Positions 24,670 to 32,773 of a DNA stretch of 64,000 nucleotides are shown here, in pieces. The DNA is from Streptacidiphilus melanogenes. GTDB taxonomy: Bacteria > Actinomycetota > Actinomycetes > Streptomycetales > Streptomycetaceae. Numbering within the stretch: the first letter of the stretch is position 1; each line of letters starts with the position of its first letter. The position numbers and the translations under genes are program-made. The DNA lies in contig NZ_BBPP01000023.1 in NCBI RefSeq assembly GCF_000787835.1, forward strand, positions 1 to 64,000, given 5' to 3'. The notes beneath the pieces are model-generated. The model ran no database searches. It had not been told where the DNA came from and saw only the letters and a list, made by a program, of their open reading frames with translations.

Positions 24670-27086
24670 GCGTCTGCCTCCTGGTCCTCGGTGGCCGTCG
24701 GGTCCAGCGGACCCTCGGCGGTGGCGGCGGCGAGGGCCGCGTTCTTCTTGCGCTTCCAGTACAGCCGCAGTCCGGCCAGCAGGACGAGCAACCCGCCGCT
24801 GGCCATGACGGCGACGACGCCGCTCGACACCGAGGTGACGCTGACGGTGAAGTCCTGAGTGCCGATGACCGAGCCGTCCTGCGCGGAGGTGAGCACCGCC
24901 CGCATCTGGACCTGCCCGTTCGCGGTCGCCGTGACCTTGAACCGGGTCGTCGACTTGGTCCGCCCGCCGGCGATGGTGATGACCGTGTCCGGCTTCGAGT
25001 CGATCTTCAGTCGCGGGTAGCCGGAGCCGCGGACCTCCAGGTGGAGGTTGAGCCGGGTGACGGGCTGCTCGAGGTCGTTCTCCACGCTCACCGCGATCTG
25101 GGCGGAGGCGTTGTCGCCCGGCACCACCACGTCCGTCGACTTCTTGATGATCTTCACGGAGGACTGCAGGGAGTACATGTAGTCGTACATGTCGTACTGG
25201 TAGGTGGCCCCTGCCTGGGCGTCCGCGCGCCAGCCGGTCGACACCGAGCGGACCATGGCGGCGTTGAAGGGCTCCCGCAGCCGGTCCGGGCGGGTGAGGA
25301 TGCGCTGCAGCTGGGCCAGGCCTTCGGCGGTGTTCGTGAGGCTGGTGACGGCGTTGTCGCTGAGCTCGGTGGCGCGCAGCGACGACGGGTAGCTGTGCGC
25401 CGAGGGCACGTGCGTGTCGGCGCCGACGGTCGGCCCGTCCTTGACGACGGTGTCGAGGTCCACCGGCTGCACCCAGGATCCGCTCTGCGCGGCGGACAGG
25501 GCGCGGACCAGGGTCTGCGCGGTGGCCGCGGACATGTCGCGCGGCGGCTGCACCACGATGTCGCGCTGCAGGTCGGGGCGCTCCCCGCTGGTGGCGAGCG
25601 TTTCGGCCAGGAACTGCTGAACGGCGGCGGTCTGCTCGGCCTGGGTGGACAGGTCCTGGGAGAAGAGCTTGGTCAGCTCGGCGTCGGCGACGACCGCGGT
25701 CATCCCGTTGCTGATCTTGCGGGCGGCGTTCGGGGTGAAGTTCAGGTCGGCACTGTCGGACGTGTCGTCCCCGTTGACGATGATCTTGCTCGCCCCCATG
25801 GACTTGGCCAGCGAGACGATCGAGGGGTCGACGAAGCCCTGGTAGGGCCAGGCGACGTCGTGGGCGGCGTCCACCTGGAGCCGGTCCAGGCCCACGCTCC
25901 CGCCGAGCAGCGGCAGCAGCGAGCCGACCTGCTTGCGGGCGGACGTGTTGTGCGCGAGCGCGGCGAGGTCCGGGTCGGCGTAGGGGAGCGAGACCACGTC
26001 CTGCTTGTTCGGCGCGGCCAGCGTGCCCTGCAGCTGCGAGAGCCAGTCCTTGGCGGCCTGCTGTCCGCCGCCGGCCTGGAGGCAGTGACAGTTCGCGTTC
26101 GCCCCGGTGGCGTCCGCGGCCGTGGTGACCTGGTAGGGGCCCGTCATCGCGCTGACGGTGTCGACCAGGTCGGGGTCGATCATCCAGGTCAGGTGCAGGT
26201 CCGGGTTGGCCTGCCCGATCGAGGCGAGCTGGCCGAGGCGGCCCTCCGGCCCGAGCGAGCTGGTCAGGTCGGTGGTCAGGACGGGCTGTTCCGCGTGGGA
26301 GGACGGGTCGACGTAGGTCTGTGCCTGCAGCGTCGGCGGATTGGTGACCGGCCAGAGCGTGGCCACCTTGGTCGCCTTGACGCCCGAGTCCTTGGCGTGC
26401 AGCGGCAGGAACGTCCGCGCGATGCCGAGGCCCCGGGAGCCGGTGTTGGCGTTGGCGTTGTTCTGCACGTCCACGCCGAGGGAGTAGACGCCGTCGGGAT
26501 CCGAGCCGAGGTTCAGCTTGGAGATCGGCGCCGTGATCGTGAACGAGGCGCTGGCCCCGGGGGCGAGGGTGCCGATCTTCTGCTGCAGGGCGGGGTCCTG
26601 CAGTTCCTGGCCGTCGTCGTTGGTGGGCCTGCTGCCCGCGCCCACGAGGGCGTCGATGTCGGAGCGGTTCTGCAGCTTCTGCCCGGTGGTCATCAGGCCC
26701 ACGTGCAGGCCCTGCACGGCGCCGGACTCGAGGTTGCGCACCGAGCCGGCCACGGTGACGTCGCCGTTCGCGGTGGGGACGGCCGGGGTGACCGTGTTGA
26801 GCGTCACCTCGACTCCGGAGTGGCTGTCGGCGGGGGCGAGGGTGGTGGCGGTGGTGGTCTGCTGCAGCGTCGGGGGCAGCCCGGTGACTCCGAGCTGGGG
26901 CGCGGCCTCGGCGGCGGGGGCCAGCGTGGGCCCCGCCAGGACGACCAGGCCGGAGGCGAGCGTCAGCCGTCCGAGGCCGCGCAGCGCGCCGCGGACCTGC
27001 CTGTTCGCGCGCCCACGGCCGGCGTGGCCGTCGCCACGCTCAGGCCGGCCGCTTGCCCGCCACCTCCCCGTCGCCGCCTCGCCCAC
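24666..27086 (-). CDS. Secreted/membrane-anchored protein, DUF6049 type
   Basis: An 806-residue protein conserved upstream of murJ in actinobacteria. A signal peptide (LTLASGLVVLAGPTLAPAAEA, about residues 40-60) is followed by a large extracytoplasmic region, including beta-rich segments (VTVAGSVRNLESGAVQGL) and a WMIDPDLVD region, and a C-terminal membrane helix (GVVAVMASGGLLVLLAGLRL) before a short Lys/Ala-rich tail. Function is unknown; co-transcription with murJ suggests a role in wall assembly. The frame is open far upstream, but the GTG at 27086 is chosen because GAGGA lies 4-8 bases before it and the signal peptide follows at a sensible distance. Confidence 0.85.
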   Translation of the reverse strand: MGEAATGRWRASGRPERGDGHAGRGRANRQVRGALRGLGRLTLASGLVVLAGPTLAPAAEAAPQLGVTGLPPTLQQTTTATTLAPADSHSGVEVTLNTVTPAVPTANGDVTVAGSVRNLESGAVQGLHVGLMTTGQKLQNRSDIDALVGAGSRPTNDDGQELQDPALQQKIGTLAPGASASFTITAPISKLNLGSDPDGVYSLGVDVQNNANANTGSRGLGIARTFLPLHAKDSGVKATKVATLWPVTNPPTLQAQTYVDPSSHAEQPVLTTDLTSSLGPEGRLGQLASIGQANPDLHLTWMIDPDLVDTVSAMTGPYQVTTAADATGANANCHCLQAGGGQQAAKDWLSQLQGTLAAPNKQDVVSLPYADPDLAALAHNTSARKQVGSLLPLLGGSVGLDRLQVDAAHDVAWPYQGFVDPSIVSLAKSMGASKIIVNGDDTSDSADLNFTPNAARKISNGMTAVVADAELTKLFSQDLSTQAEQTAAVQQFLAETLATSGERPDLQRDIVVQPPRDMSAATAQTLVRALSAAQSGSWVQPVDLDTVVKDGPTVGADTHVPSAHSYPSSLRATELSDNAVTSLTNTAEGLAQLQRILTRPDRLREPFNAAMVRSVSTGWRADAQAGATYQYDMYDYMYSLQSSVKIIKKSTDVVVPGDNASAQIAVSVENDLEQPVTRLNLHLEVRGSGYPRLKIDSKPDTVITIAGGRTKSTTRFKVTATANGQVQMRAVLTSAQDGSVIGTQDFTVSVTSVSSGVVAVMASGGLLVLLAGLRLYWKRKKNAALAAATAEGPLDPTATEDQEADA

Positions 27087-27395
27087 GCGTCCTCGCCGTT
27101 CTCGTCGCTGTCCCCTACAGGTGCCCCACCCGGCGGAGCCAGGCCTGAGGCCTGTGCCCTGCGCCCTGGCATGGTAACGACGCCGAGCCGTCTCGTGTGC
27201 CGCGAGGCAGCCCCGGACGGGGGTACGACGCGGTTTTGCGGACGGACGGTTCCGCTTCTGCGTGCCGGTGGTGGTGCCGCCAGGGGCGGGCAGCCCCTTG
27301 GAGGGGAGGACCGCGCCCTTTGGGGCTTGGTGCCCCATTCTCCAGGTCGTAACTGTGCGGCACCGGTGTGGTTCCGCCCCGTACCCTTGTCTGTC
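27087..27395. other. Divergent promoter region between the DUF6049 gene and pcnA
   Basis: A 309-base gap between divergent genes. It contains G/C-rich partial repeats (GGGGC/GCCCC pairs near 27290-27340) and a TACCCT -10-like hexamer for pcnA at 27382-27387. No further gene was recognised. Confidence 0.5.
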
Positions 27396-28910
27396 GTGTC
27401 CAACGCTATGCCCCCCGGCCTCCCCGCGTCCGAGTCCGCCCCTGCCCCCGTCGTCGCCGACAGCGCCGACAGCGCCGTGCTGAGCGAGCAGCAGGCGGAC
27501 AGGGTGCGCGAGATCCTGCGCGCCTACCCCGTCGCCGTCCAGCTCGGCGAGCGGTTCAAGGCGGCGGGTTTCACCCTCGCGCTGGTCGGCGGGTCCGTCC
27601 GCGACGCCCTGCTGGGGCGTCTGGGCAACGACCTGGACTTCACCACGGACGCGCGCCCCCAGGAGATCCTGGGCCTCGTCAAGGGCTGGGGCGAGGCGGT
27701 CTGGGACGTCGGCATCGCCTTCGGCACGGTGGGCGTGCGCAAGCACGACCTGCAGATCGAGATCACCACGTACCGCTCCGAGCTGTACGACCGGAACTCG
27801 CGCAAGCCTGAGGTCAGCTTCGGCGACACCATCGAGGAGGACCTGGTCCGCCGCGACTTCACGGTGAACGCCATGGCCGTGAAGCTGCCCGAGGTGGAGT
27901 TCGTCGACCCGCACCGCGGGCTGGTCGACCTCGCCGCGGGCGTGCTGCGCACCCCCGGCACTCCGGAGTCGTCCTTCTCCGACGATCCGCTGCGGATGCT
28001 GCGTGCCGCGCGTTTCGCCGCGCAGCTCGACTTCGAGGTCGCGCCCGAGGTCGTCACCGCGATGACGGAGATGGCCGACCGGATCGAGATCGTCTCCGCG
28101 GAGCGGATCCAGGGCGAGCTGAACAAGCTGGTGCTGTCCGCGCACGCGCGCAAGGGCCTGACCCTGCTCGTCGACACCGGCCTCGCCGACCGGGTCCTGC
28201 CGGAGCTGCCCGCGCTGCGGCTGGAGCGTGACGAGCACCACCGTCACAAGGACGTCTACGAGCACACCCTGACCGTGCTGGAGCAGGCGATCGACCTGGA
28301 GGGGACCGGCGAGGGCGACGGCAAGCCGGACCTGACGCTGCGCCTGGCCGCGCTGCTGCACGACATCGGCAAGCCGCGCACCCGCCGTTTCGAGCCGGGC
28401 GGCGGCGTCTCCTTCCACCACCACGAGCTGGTCGGCGCGAAGATGACCAAGAAGCGGCTGCGTGAGCTCAAGTACTCCAACGAGCTGATTGCGGACGTGT
28501 CCCGCCTGGTCGAGCTGCACCTGCGCTTCCACGGCTACGGCACCGGCGAGTGGACCGACTCCGCGGTGCGCCGCTACGTGCGCGACGCCGGCCCGCTGCT
28601 GGACCGCCTGCACAAGCTGACCCGCTCGGACTGCACCACGCGCAACAAGAAGAAGGCCGCCGCGCTCTCGCGTAGCTACGACGGTCTGGAGCAGCGGATC
28701 GGGCAGCTGCAGGAGCAGGAGGAGCTGGACGCGATCCGGCCGGACCTGAACGGCGACCAGATCATGGCGCTGCTCGGGATCAAGCCGGGCCGGGAGGTCG
28801 GCGAGGCGTACAAGTTCCTGCTGGAGCTGCGTCTGGAGCACGGCCCGCTGGGCGAGGAGGCGGCCTCGGAGGCGCTCCGACAGTGGTGGGACGCGAAGCG
28901 TCACGCATAG
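27396..28910 (+). CDS. pcnA: CCA tRNA nucleotidyltransferase / poly(A) polymerase family
   Basis: A class II nucleotidyltransferase of 504 residues that adds or repairs tRNA CCA ends. The head motif LALVGGSVRDALLGRLGNDL with DLDFTTDARP (about residues 52-80) carries the catalytic Asp pair, RRDFTVNAMA follows, and a C-terminal HD domain has ALLHDIGKPRTRRF. The GTG at 27396 encodes MSNAMPPG, matching the start of Streptomyces homologues; an ATG four codons later is possible. There is no ribosome binding site, and TACCCT ends eight bases upstream, so a leaderless mRNA is likely. The last 10 bases overlap the convergent MFS gene. Confidence 0.94.
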   Translation: MSNAMPPGLPASESAPAPVVADSADSAVLSEQQADRVREILRAYPVAVQLGERFKAAGFTLALVGGSVRDALLGRLGNDLDFTTDARPQEILGLVKGWGEAVWDVGIAFGTVGVRKHDLQIEITTYRSELYDRNSRKPEVSFGDTIEEDLVRRDFTVNAMAVKLPEVEFVDPHRGLVDLAAGVLRTPGTPESSFSDDPLRMLRAARFAAQLDFEVAPEVVTAMTEMADRIEIVSAERIQGELNKLVLSAHARKGLTLLVDTGLADRVLPELPALRLERDEHHRHKDVYEHTLTVLEQAIDLEGTGEGDGKPDLTLRLAALLHDIGKPRTRRFEPGGGVSFHHHELVGAKMTKKRLRELKYSNELIADVSRLVELHLRFHGYGTGEWTDSAVRRYVRDAGPLLDRLHKLTRSDCTTRNKKKAAALSRSYDGLEQRIGQLQEQEELDAIRPDLNGDQIMALLGIKPGREVGEAYKFLLELRLEHGPLGEEAASEALRQWWDAKRHA

Positions 28911-30256
28911 GGGTGGTGGCCGGGTGACGGCTGGGAGGGCCGCTCGGAACCGCTGGTACCCGGGCTCGCCCGCCAGGGGCGGTTCGCCCCGTAAGCGAGG
29001 GCGGTGGCGGCGTAGAGGGCTGCCGCCGTCAGCACGACCGGCACGGAGCGCCCGCTGAGCGGCAGGACCAGGGCGCACACGCCGGCGGCGGCGACCAGCG
29101 CGCTGTTGAAGAGGACGTCGTAGAGGGCGAAGACGCGCCCCCGGTAGGCGTCCTCGACGCCGCTCTGGACGAGGGTGTCCGTGCTGATCTTGGCGCCCTG
29201 GGTGAGCAGGCCGAGCGCATACGCGGCGACCATGGTCGGCCAGGGCGTGAAGAAGAGGCCGAGGCCGGCGGTGACGAACGCGCCGAGCGCGGAGCAGATC
29301 GTCAGCCAGCCGGGGACGGTGAACCGGCGTCCGGCGAGGGGCGTGAGCGCGGCCGCGCTGAAGTACCCGGCGGCCGACGCGGCGAGGGCGGTGCCGAGCC
29401 AGCGCAGTCCCGCGGACTGGTCACTGGGGGCGGCGAAGGTGTTGCGGCAGAGCATCAGCAGTACGACCAGCAGCAGCCCGTAGCAGAACCGGAGCACGGT
29501 GACCGCGCCGAGCGCGCGGGCCGCGGGACGGCAGTCGTGGACCAGGTGCCGGAATCCGTCGAGCAGGCCGCGTGCGGTCTCGGCGACGGCGCTGCGGATG
29601 GTCGCCTCGGCGGCTGCCTCGCGCAGCCTGCGGTCGGGGCCGAGCGAGTCCTTGCCGAGCGTGGTGGCGACGAGGGCGGAGGCCGCGTATCCGAGCCCGG
29701 ACAGTGCCACGAGCAGGGCGTTGCTGGCCGCACCGGCGGGCAGCGCGAGCCGGACCACGAACGCGGCGCCGCCGCCGACGGTGGCGGCCAGCGTCCCGGC
29801 CGTGGGGGCCAGGGAGTTGGCGGCGATGAGCAGTTCGTCGGTGACGACGTGCGGCAGCGCAGCGGAGAGTCCGGCCAGCACGAACCGGTTGATGCCGGTG
29901 ACCATCAGGGCGGCGGTGAAGAAGACCCAGGTGGGGGCATGGGCGGCGACCAGGGCGGCGGTGGCCAGGCAGAGCAGCAGTCGCAGCATGTTGCCCTTCA
30001 CCAGCACCTGCCGCCTGCGCCAGCGGTCCAGGAACACCCCGGCGAACGGGCCGATCAGGCAGAAGGGCAGCAGCAGGACCGCGAAGGCGGAGGCGATGGC
30101 GGCGGGGCTGGGCTGGCGCTCGGGTGAGAAGACGACATACGCGGCGAGCGCGGCCTGGAAGGCGCCGTCGGCGAGCTGCGAGAGCAGTCGGGTGGCCAGC
30201 AGCCGCCGGAAGCCGCTCAGTCGCAGCAGCGCACGCGGGAAGGGGGTCGTCGCCAC
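28901..30256 (-). CDS. Major facilitator superfamily transporter
   Basis: A 451-residue membrane protein with about 12 hydrophobic segments. The loop FAGVFLDRWRRRQVLVKGN between helices 2 and 3 is the MFS motif A. The second half contains a second such loop, GRRFTVPGW. The substrate cannot be read from the sequence; similarity is to drug or metabolite exporters. The tail is Ser/Pro/His rich. GTG start, no clear ribosome binding site. It is convergent with pcnA with a 10-base overlap of the coding ends. Confidence 0.85.
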   Translation of the reverse strand: MATTPFPRALLRLSGFRRLLATRLLSQLADGAFQAALAAYVVFSPERQPSPAAIASAFAVLLLPFCLIGPFAGVFLDRWRRRQVLVKGNMLRLLLCLATAALVAAHAPTWVFFTAALMVTGINRFVLAGLSAALPHVVTDELLIAANSLAPTAGTLAATVGGGAAFVVRLALPAGAASNALLVALSGLGYAASALVATTLGKDSLGPDRRLREAAAEATIRSAVAETARGLLDGFRHLVHDCRPAARALGAVTVLRFCYGLLLVVLLMLCRNTFAAPSDQSAGLRWLGTALAASAAGYFSAAALTPLAGRRFTVPGWLTICSALGAFVTAGLGLFFTPWPTMVAAYALGLLTQGAKISTDTLVQSGVEDAYRGRVFALYDVLFNSALVAAAGVCALVLPLSGRSVPVVLTAAALYAATALAYGANRPWRASPGTSGSERPSQPSPGHHPYA

Positions 30257-30303
30257 CGGCCAAGCGTGGCACGTGGGGCGCGTGGTTGCACGCAGACCCC
30301 GAC

Positions 30304-30343
30304 AAGATCGATAAGTGTCACACGTGAAGCACTCGGCGATCTT
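30304..30343. promoter_or_regulatory. parS: parS-like ParB site 4 in a concentric palindrome
   Basis: TGTCACACGTGAAGCA (30316-30331), three bases from the canonical parS, with perfect ACAAGATCG / CGATCTTGT arms (30302-30310 and 30337-30345) centred on it. It lies between the ino1 terminator and the MFS start, about 24 kb from oriC. Confidence 0.78.
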
Positions 30344-30376
30344 GTGGGCCCGCCGCGGCTCCGTCGTCGGAGAACG

Positions 30377-30419
30377 CCGAAGGCCCCCGTCTGCCGGATG
30401 GCAGCCAGGGGCCCTTCGG
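30377..30419 (-). terminator. Terminator of the inositol-phosphate synthase gene
   Basis: An extended hairpin with outer arms CCGAAGGCCCC and GGGGCCCTTCGG (one bulged base) and an inner CTGCC/GGCAG stem. It begins 30 bases after the stop codon. Confidence 0.7.
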
Positions 30420-30448
30420 GTGTCGAAGACGGTCGCGGCGTCAGTGCG

Positions 30449-31531
30449 TCAGCGCTCGACCTCGCCGCGGATGAACTTCTCGACGTTCTCCTTGGCCTCG
30501 TCGTCGAAGTACTGCACCGGCGGGGACTTCATGAAGTAGGAGGACGCCGACAGGATCGGGCCACCGATGCCGCGGTCCTTGGCGATCTTCGCAGCGCGCA
30601 CCGCGTCGATGATGACGCCGGCCGAGTTCGGGGAGTCCCAGACCTCGAGCTTGTACTCCAGGTTCAGCGGAACGTCACCGAAGGCACGGCCCTCGAGGCG
30701 GACGTAGGCCCACTTGCGGTCGTCGAGCCACGCGACGTAGTCGGAAGGGCCGATGTGGACGTTCTTGGCGCCCAGCTCGCGGTCGCGGATCTGGGAGGTG
30801 ACGGCCTGCGTCTTGGAGATCTTCTTGGACTCCAGGCGCTCGCGCTCGAGCATGTTCTTGAAGTCCATGTTGCCGCCGACGTTCAGCTGCATGGTGCGCT
30901 CGAGGATGACACCGCGGTCCTCGAACAGCTTCGCCATCACGCGGTGCGTGATGGTCGCGCCGACCTGGGACTTGATGTCGTCACCGACGATCGGCACGCC
31001 GGCCTCGGTGAACTTGTCCGCCCACTCCTTGGTGCCGGCGATGAAGACCGGGAGGGCGTTGACGAAGGCGACCTTGGCGTCGATGGCGCACTGCGCGTAG
31101 AACTTCGCAGCGGCCTCGGAGCCGACGGGCAGGTAGCAGACCAGGACGTCGACCTGGCGGTCCTTGAGGACCTGGACCACGTCGACCGGCTCCTCGGCGG
31201 ACTCCTGGATGGTCTCCAGGTAGTACTTGCCGAGGCCGTCGAGGGTGTGGCCACGCTGGACCTGGACACCCTTGGTCGGAACGTCGCAGATCTTGATGGT
31301 GTTGTTCTCGGAGGCGCCGATCGCGTCCGCCAGGTCGAGGCCGACCTTCTTGGCGTCCACGTCGAACGCGGCCACGAACTCCACGTCACTGACGTGGTAG
31401 TCACCGAACTGCACGTGCATGAGGCCCGGCACGCGGCTGTTCGGGTCGGCGTCCTTGTAGTACTCGACACCCTGCACCAGGGACGCGGCGCAGTTGCCGA
31501 CTCCCACGATGGCTACGCGAACCGAACTCAT
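30449..31531 (-). CDS. ino1: Inositol-3-phosphate synthase
   Basis: A 360-residue myo-inositol-1-phosphate synthase converting glucose 6-phosphate to inositol 3-phosphate, the precursor of mycothiol and phosphatidylinositol. The NAD loop [20 protein letters not shown] is N-terminal; [30 protein letters not shown] and [12 protein letters not shown] are the family catalytic-domain blocks. The ATG has AAGGAG about 10 bases upstream. The next gene upstream is a PadR regulator in the same direction; this pairing is conserved in actinobacteria. Confidence 0.96.
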   Translation of the reverse strand: MSSVRVAIVGVGNCAASLVQGVEYYKDADPNSRVPGLMHVQFGDYHVSDVEFVAAFDVDAKKVGLDLADAIGASENNTIKICDVPTKGVQVQRGHTLDGLGKYYLETIQESAEEPVDVVQVLKDRQVDVLVCYLPVGSEAAAKFYAQCAIDAKVAFVNALPVFIAGTKEWADKFTEAGVPIVGDDIKSQVGATITHRVMAKLFEDRGVILERTMQLNVGGNMDFKNMLERERLESKKISKTQAVTSQIRDRELGAKNVHIGPSDYVAWLDDRKWAYVRLEGRAFGDVPLNLEYKLEVWDSPNSAGVIIDAVRAAKIAKDRGIGGPILSASSYFMKSPPVQYFDDEAKENVEKFIRGEVER

Positions 31532-31661
31532 TCCGGTTGCTCCTTGTTGCTCGTGAGACCCGCGATGCGGCGCGAGTCTCTGCCTTCGTCAATGCGGTAC
31601 GTCATAGGTCATGCGGTAGGTCGCTGCCGATCACCGGCGCTCCCCCGGCCGCCCGCATGTG

Positions 31662-32270
31662 CTACTGCTGCTCGCCGCCGCCCGGTGGGGAGGTGGCGTG
31701 CCCGCGCCCGCCACGGTTCGCGCGCTCGGTCTCGATCAGCTCGTTGAGCCAGCGGACCTCGCGTTCGACCGATTCCAGGCCGTGGCGCTGCAGTTCGAGG
31801 GTGTAGGCGTCCAAGCGCTCGCGGGTGCGGGCGAGTGAGGCCCGCATCCTTTCCAGGCGCTCCTCCAGCCGGTTCCGGCGACCCTCCAGCACGCGCATGC
31901 GCACGGCCTTGTCGGTCTGGCCGAAGAAGGCGAAGTGCACGCCGAAGTGCTCGTCCTCCCAGGCGTCGGGACCGGAGTCGGCCAGCAGCTCCTCGAAGCG
32001 CTGCTTGCCCTCGCCGGTCAGCCGGTAGACGATCTTCGATCGCTTGCCGTTCAGGGCGGTTGCGGGGATGTACTCGGCGTCGGGGTTGTCCTCGACCAGG
32101 TAGCCCTGAGCGACGAGGCTCTTCAGGCAGGGGTAGAGCGTGCCGTACGAGAAGGCACGGAACGAGCCGAGCAGCACGTTGAGCCGCTTGCGCAGTTCAT
32201 AGCCGTGCATGGGCGAGTCGTGCAGCAGGCCGAGGACGGCGAACTCCAGGATGCCCGAGCGCCTGCTCAT
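31662..32270 (-). CDS. PadR family transcriptional regulator
   Basis: A 202-residue regulator with the PadR winged helix (ILEFAVLGLLHDSPMHGYEL, about residues 6-25, then FSYGTLYPCLKSLVAQGYL) and a C-terminal coiled coil rich in Arg, Glu and Leu (about 120-180). The ATG at 32270 was chosen because it begins the conserved domain and has AAGGAGG about 12 bases upstream; an upstream in-frame ATG would add a basic non-conserved stretch. A perfect inverted repeat about 80 bases upstream is a good autoregulatory operator. It probably also controls ino1 downstream. Confidence 0.9.
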   Translation of the reverse strand: MSRRSGILEFAVLGLLHDSPMHGYELRKRLNVLLGSFRAFSYGTLYPCLKSLVAQGYLVEDNPDAEYIPATALNGKRSKIVYRLTGEGKQRFEELLADSGPDAWEDEHFGVHFAFFGQTDKAVRMRVLEGRRNRLEERLERMRASLARTRERLDAYTLELQRHGLESVEREVRWLNELIETERANRGGRGHATSPPGGGEQQ

Positions 32271-32605
32271 GATCCGGCTTCGCCTCCTTCGCCTTGTACG
32301 CCGCGTCGACCCGGTCCCGCTGTCGTCATCACGAGTATGCCACCGCGATGTATCGAACCGATACATCGAGACGATATGCCGCTGCCGCCGCAGCGGGCAA
32401 GAGGGGGTCGGCAGGACGCGTGGTGGCAGGCCTCACAGTTGTCGGGTCTGCATAAGCAGAGCCCGTGGCACGGCTCGGAAGTGGCGATTCTGTGCTTCCC
32501 GAACGGGAGTTTGGCCGACCTTTCATAAGGATCTGCTGTCGAAATGTCCTAAATGAGAATTGACGCCCGGTTAAGCCCCTTCCCAGCCTGCGTAATCTGT
32601 CGCCT
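32271..32605. other. padR upstream region without a recognised gene
   Basis: 335 bases between padR and the short reading frame that precedes the PBP gene. It holds the PadR-type operator at 32348-32368 and a TAATCT -10-like hexamer at 32593-32598. A TTGACG at 32560-32565 is too far from that -10 to pair with it. No other coding sequence is convincing. Confidence 0.5.
32348..32368. promoter_or_regulatory. Probable PadR operator
   Basis: A perfect 9-bp inverted repeat, GATGTATCG and CGATACATC, with a 3-base spacer. PadR proteins bind ATGTAT/ATACAT-type dyads, and this one lies upstream of padR in otherwise GC-rich DNA. Confidence 0.65.
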
Positions 32606-32773
32606 ATGCAGAAAGCCGTCAGGGGCAACGGGAACCACGGATGCCCCAGTGGCGTCCCCGTCCCTGGCAGACTCTGGCCTCTTCGGCCCGCGTCGCCATG
32701 GGGGATCAGGATCACCGCCTTCAGGCAGCCGCAGCGCAGCCTTCAGTCAGAGGAACAGCTGGAAGCAGCATGA
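32606..32773 (+). CDS. 55-codon leader reading frame coupled to the PBP gene
   Basis: This short frame reads MQKAVRGNGNHGCPSG at its start and ends SLQSEEQLEAA; its stop overlaps the ATG of the PBP gene (ATGA). A TAATCT -10 hexamer ends seven bases before its ATG, the spacing of leaderless actinobacterial mRNAs, so it may be the first cistron of the PBP transcript. It resembles no family known to me. Translation could deliver ribosomes to the weak PBP initiation site. Its reality rests on the promoter spacing and the stop/start overlap only. Confidence 0.45.
   Translation: MQKAVRGNGNHGCPSGVPVPGRLWPLRPASPWGIRITAFRQPQRSLQSEEQLEAA

Noticed and set aside
24312-27395. Long plus-strand frame extending pcnA upstream across the opposite strand of murJ and its neighbour
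   Set aside because: The upstream part opposes two real genes; homology of PcnA begins only at about 27396.
32329-32715. 128-codon minus-strand frame in the padR-PBP gap
   Set aside because: No ribosome binding site, no similarity, and it covers the operator and the coupled leader frame.
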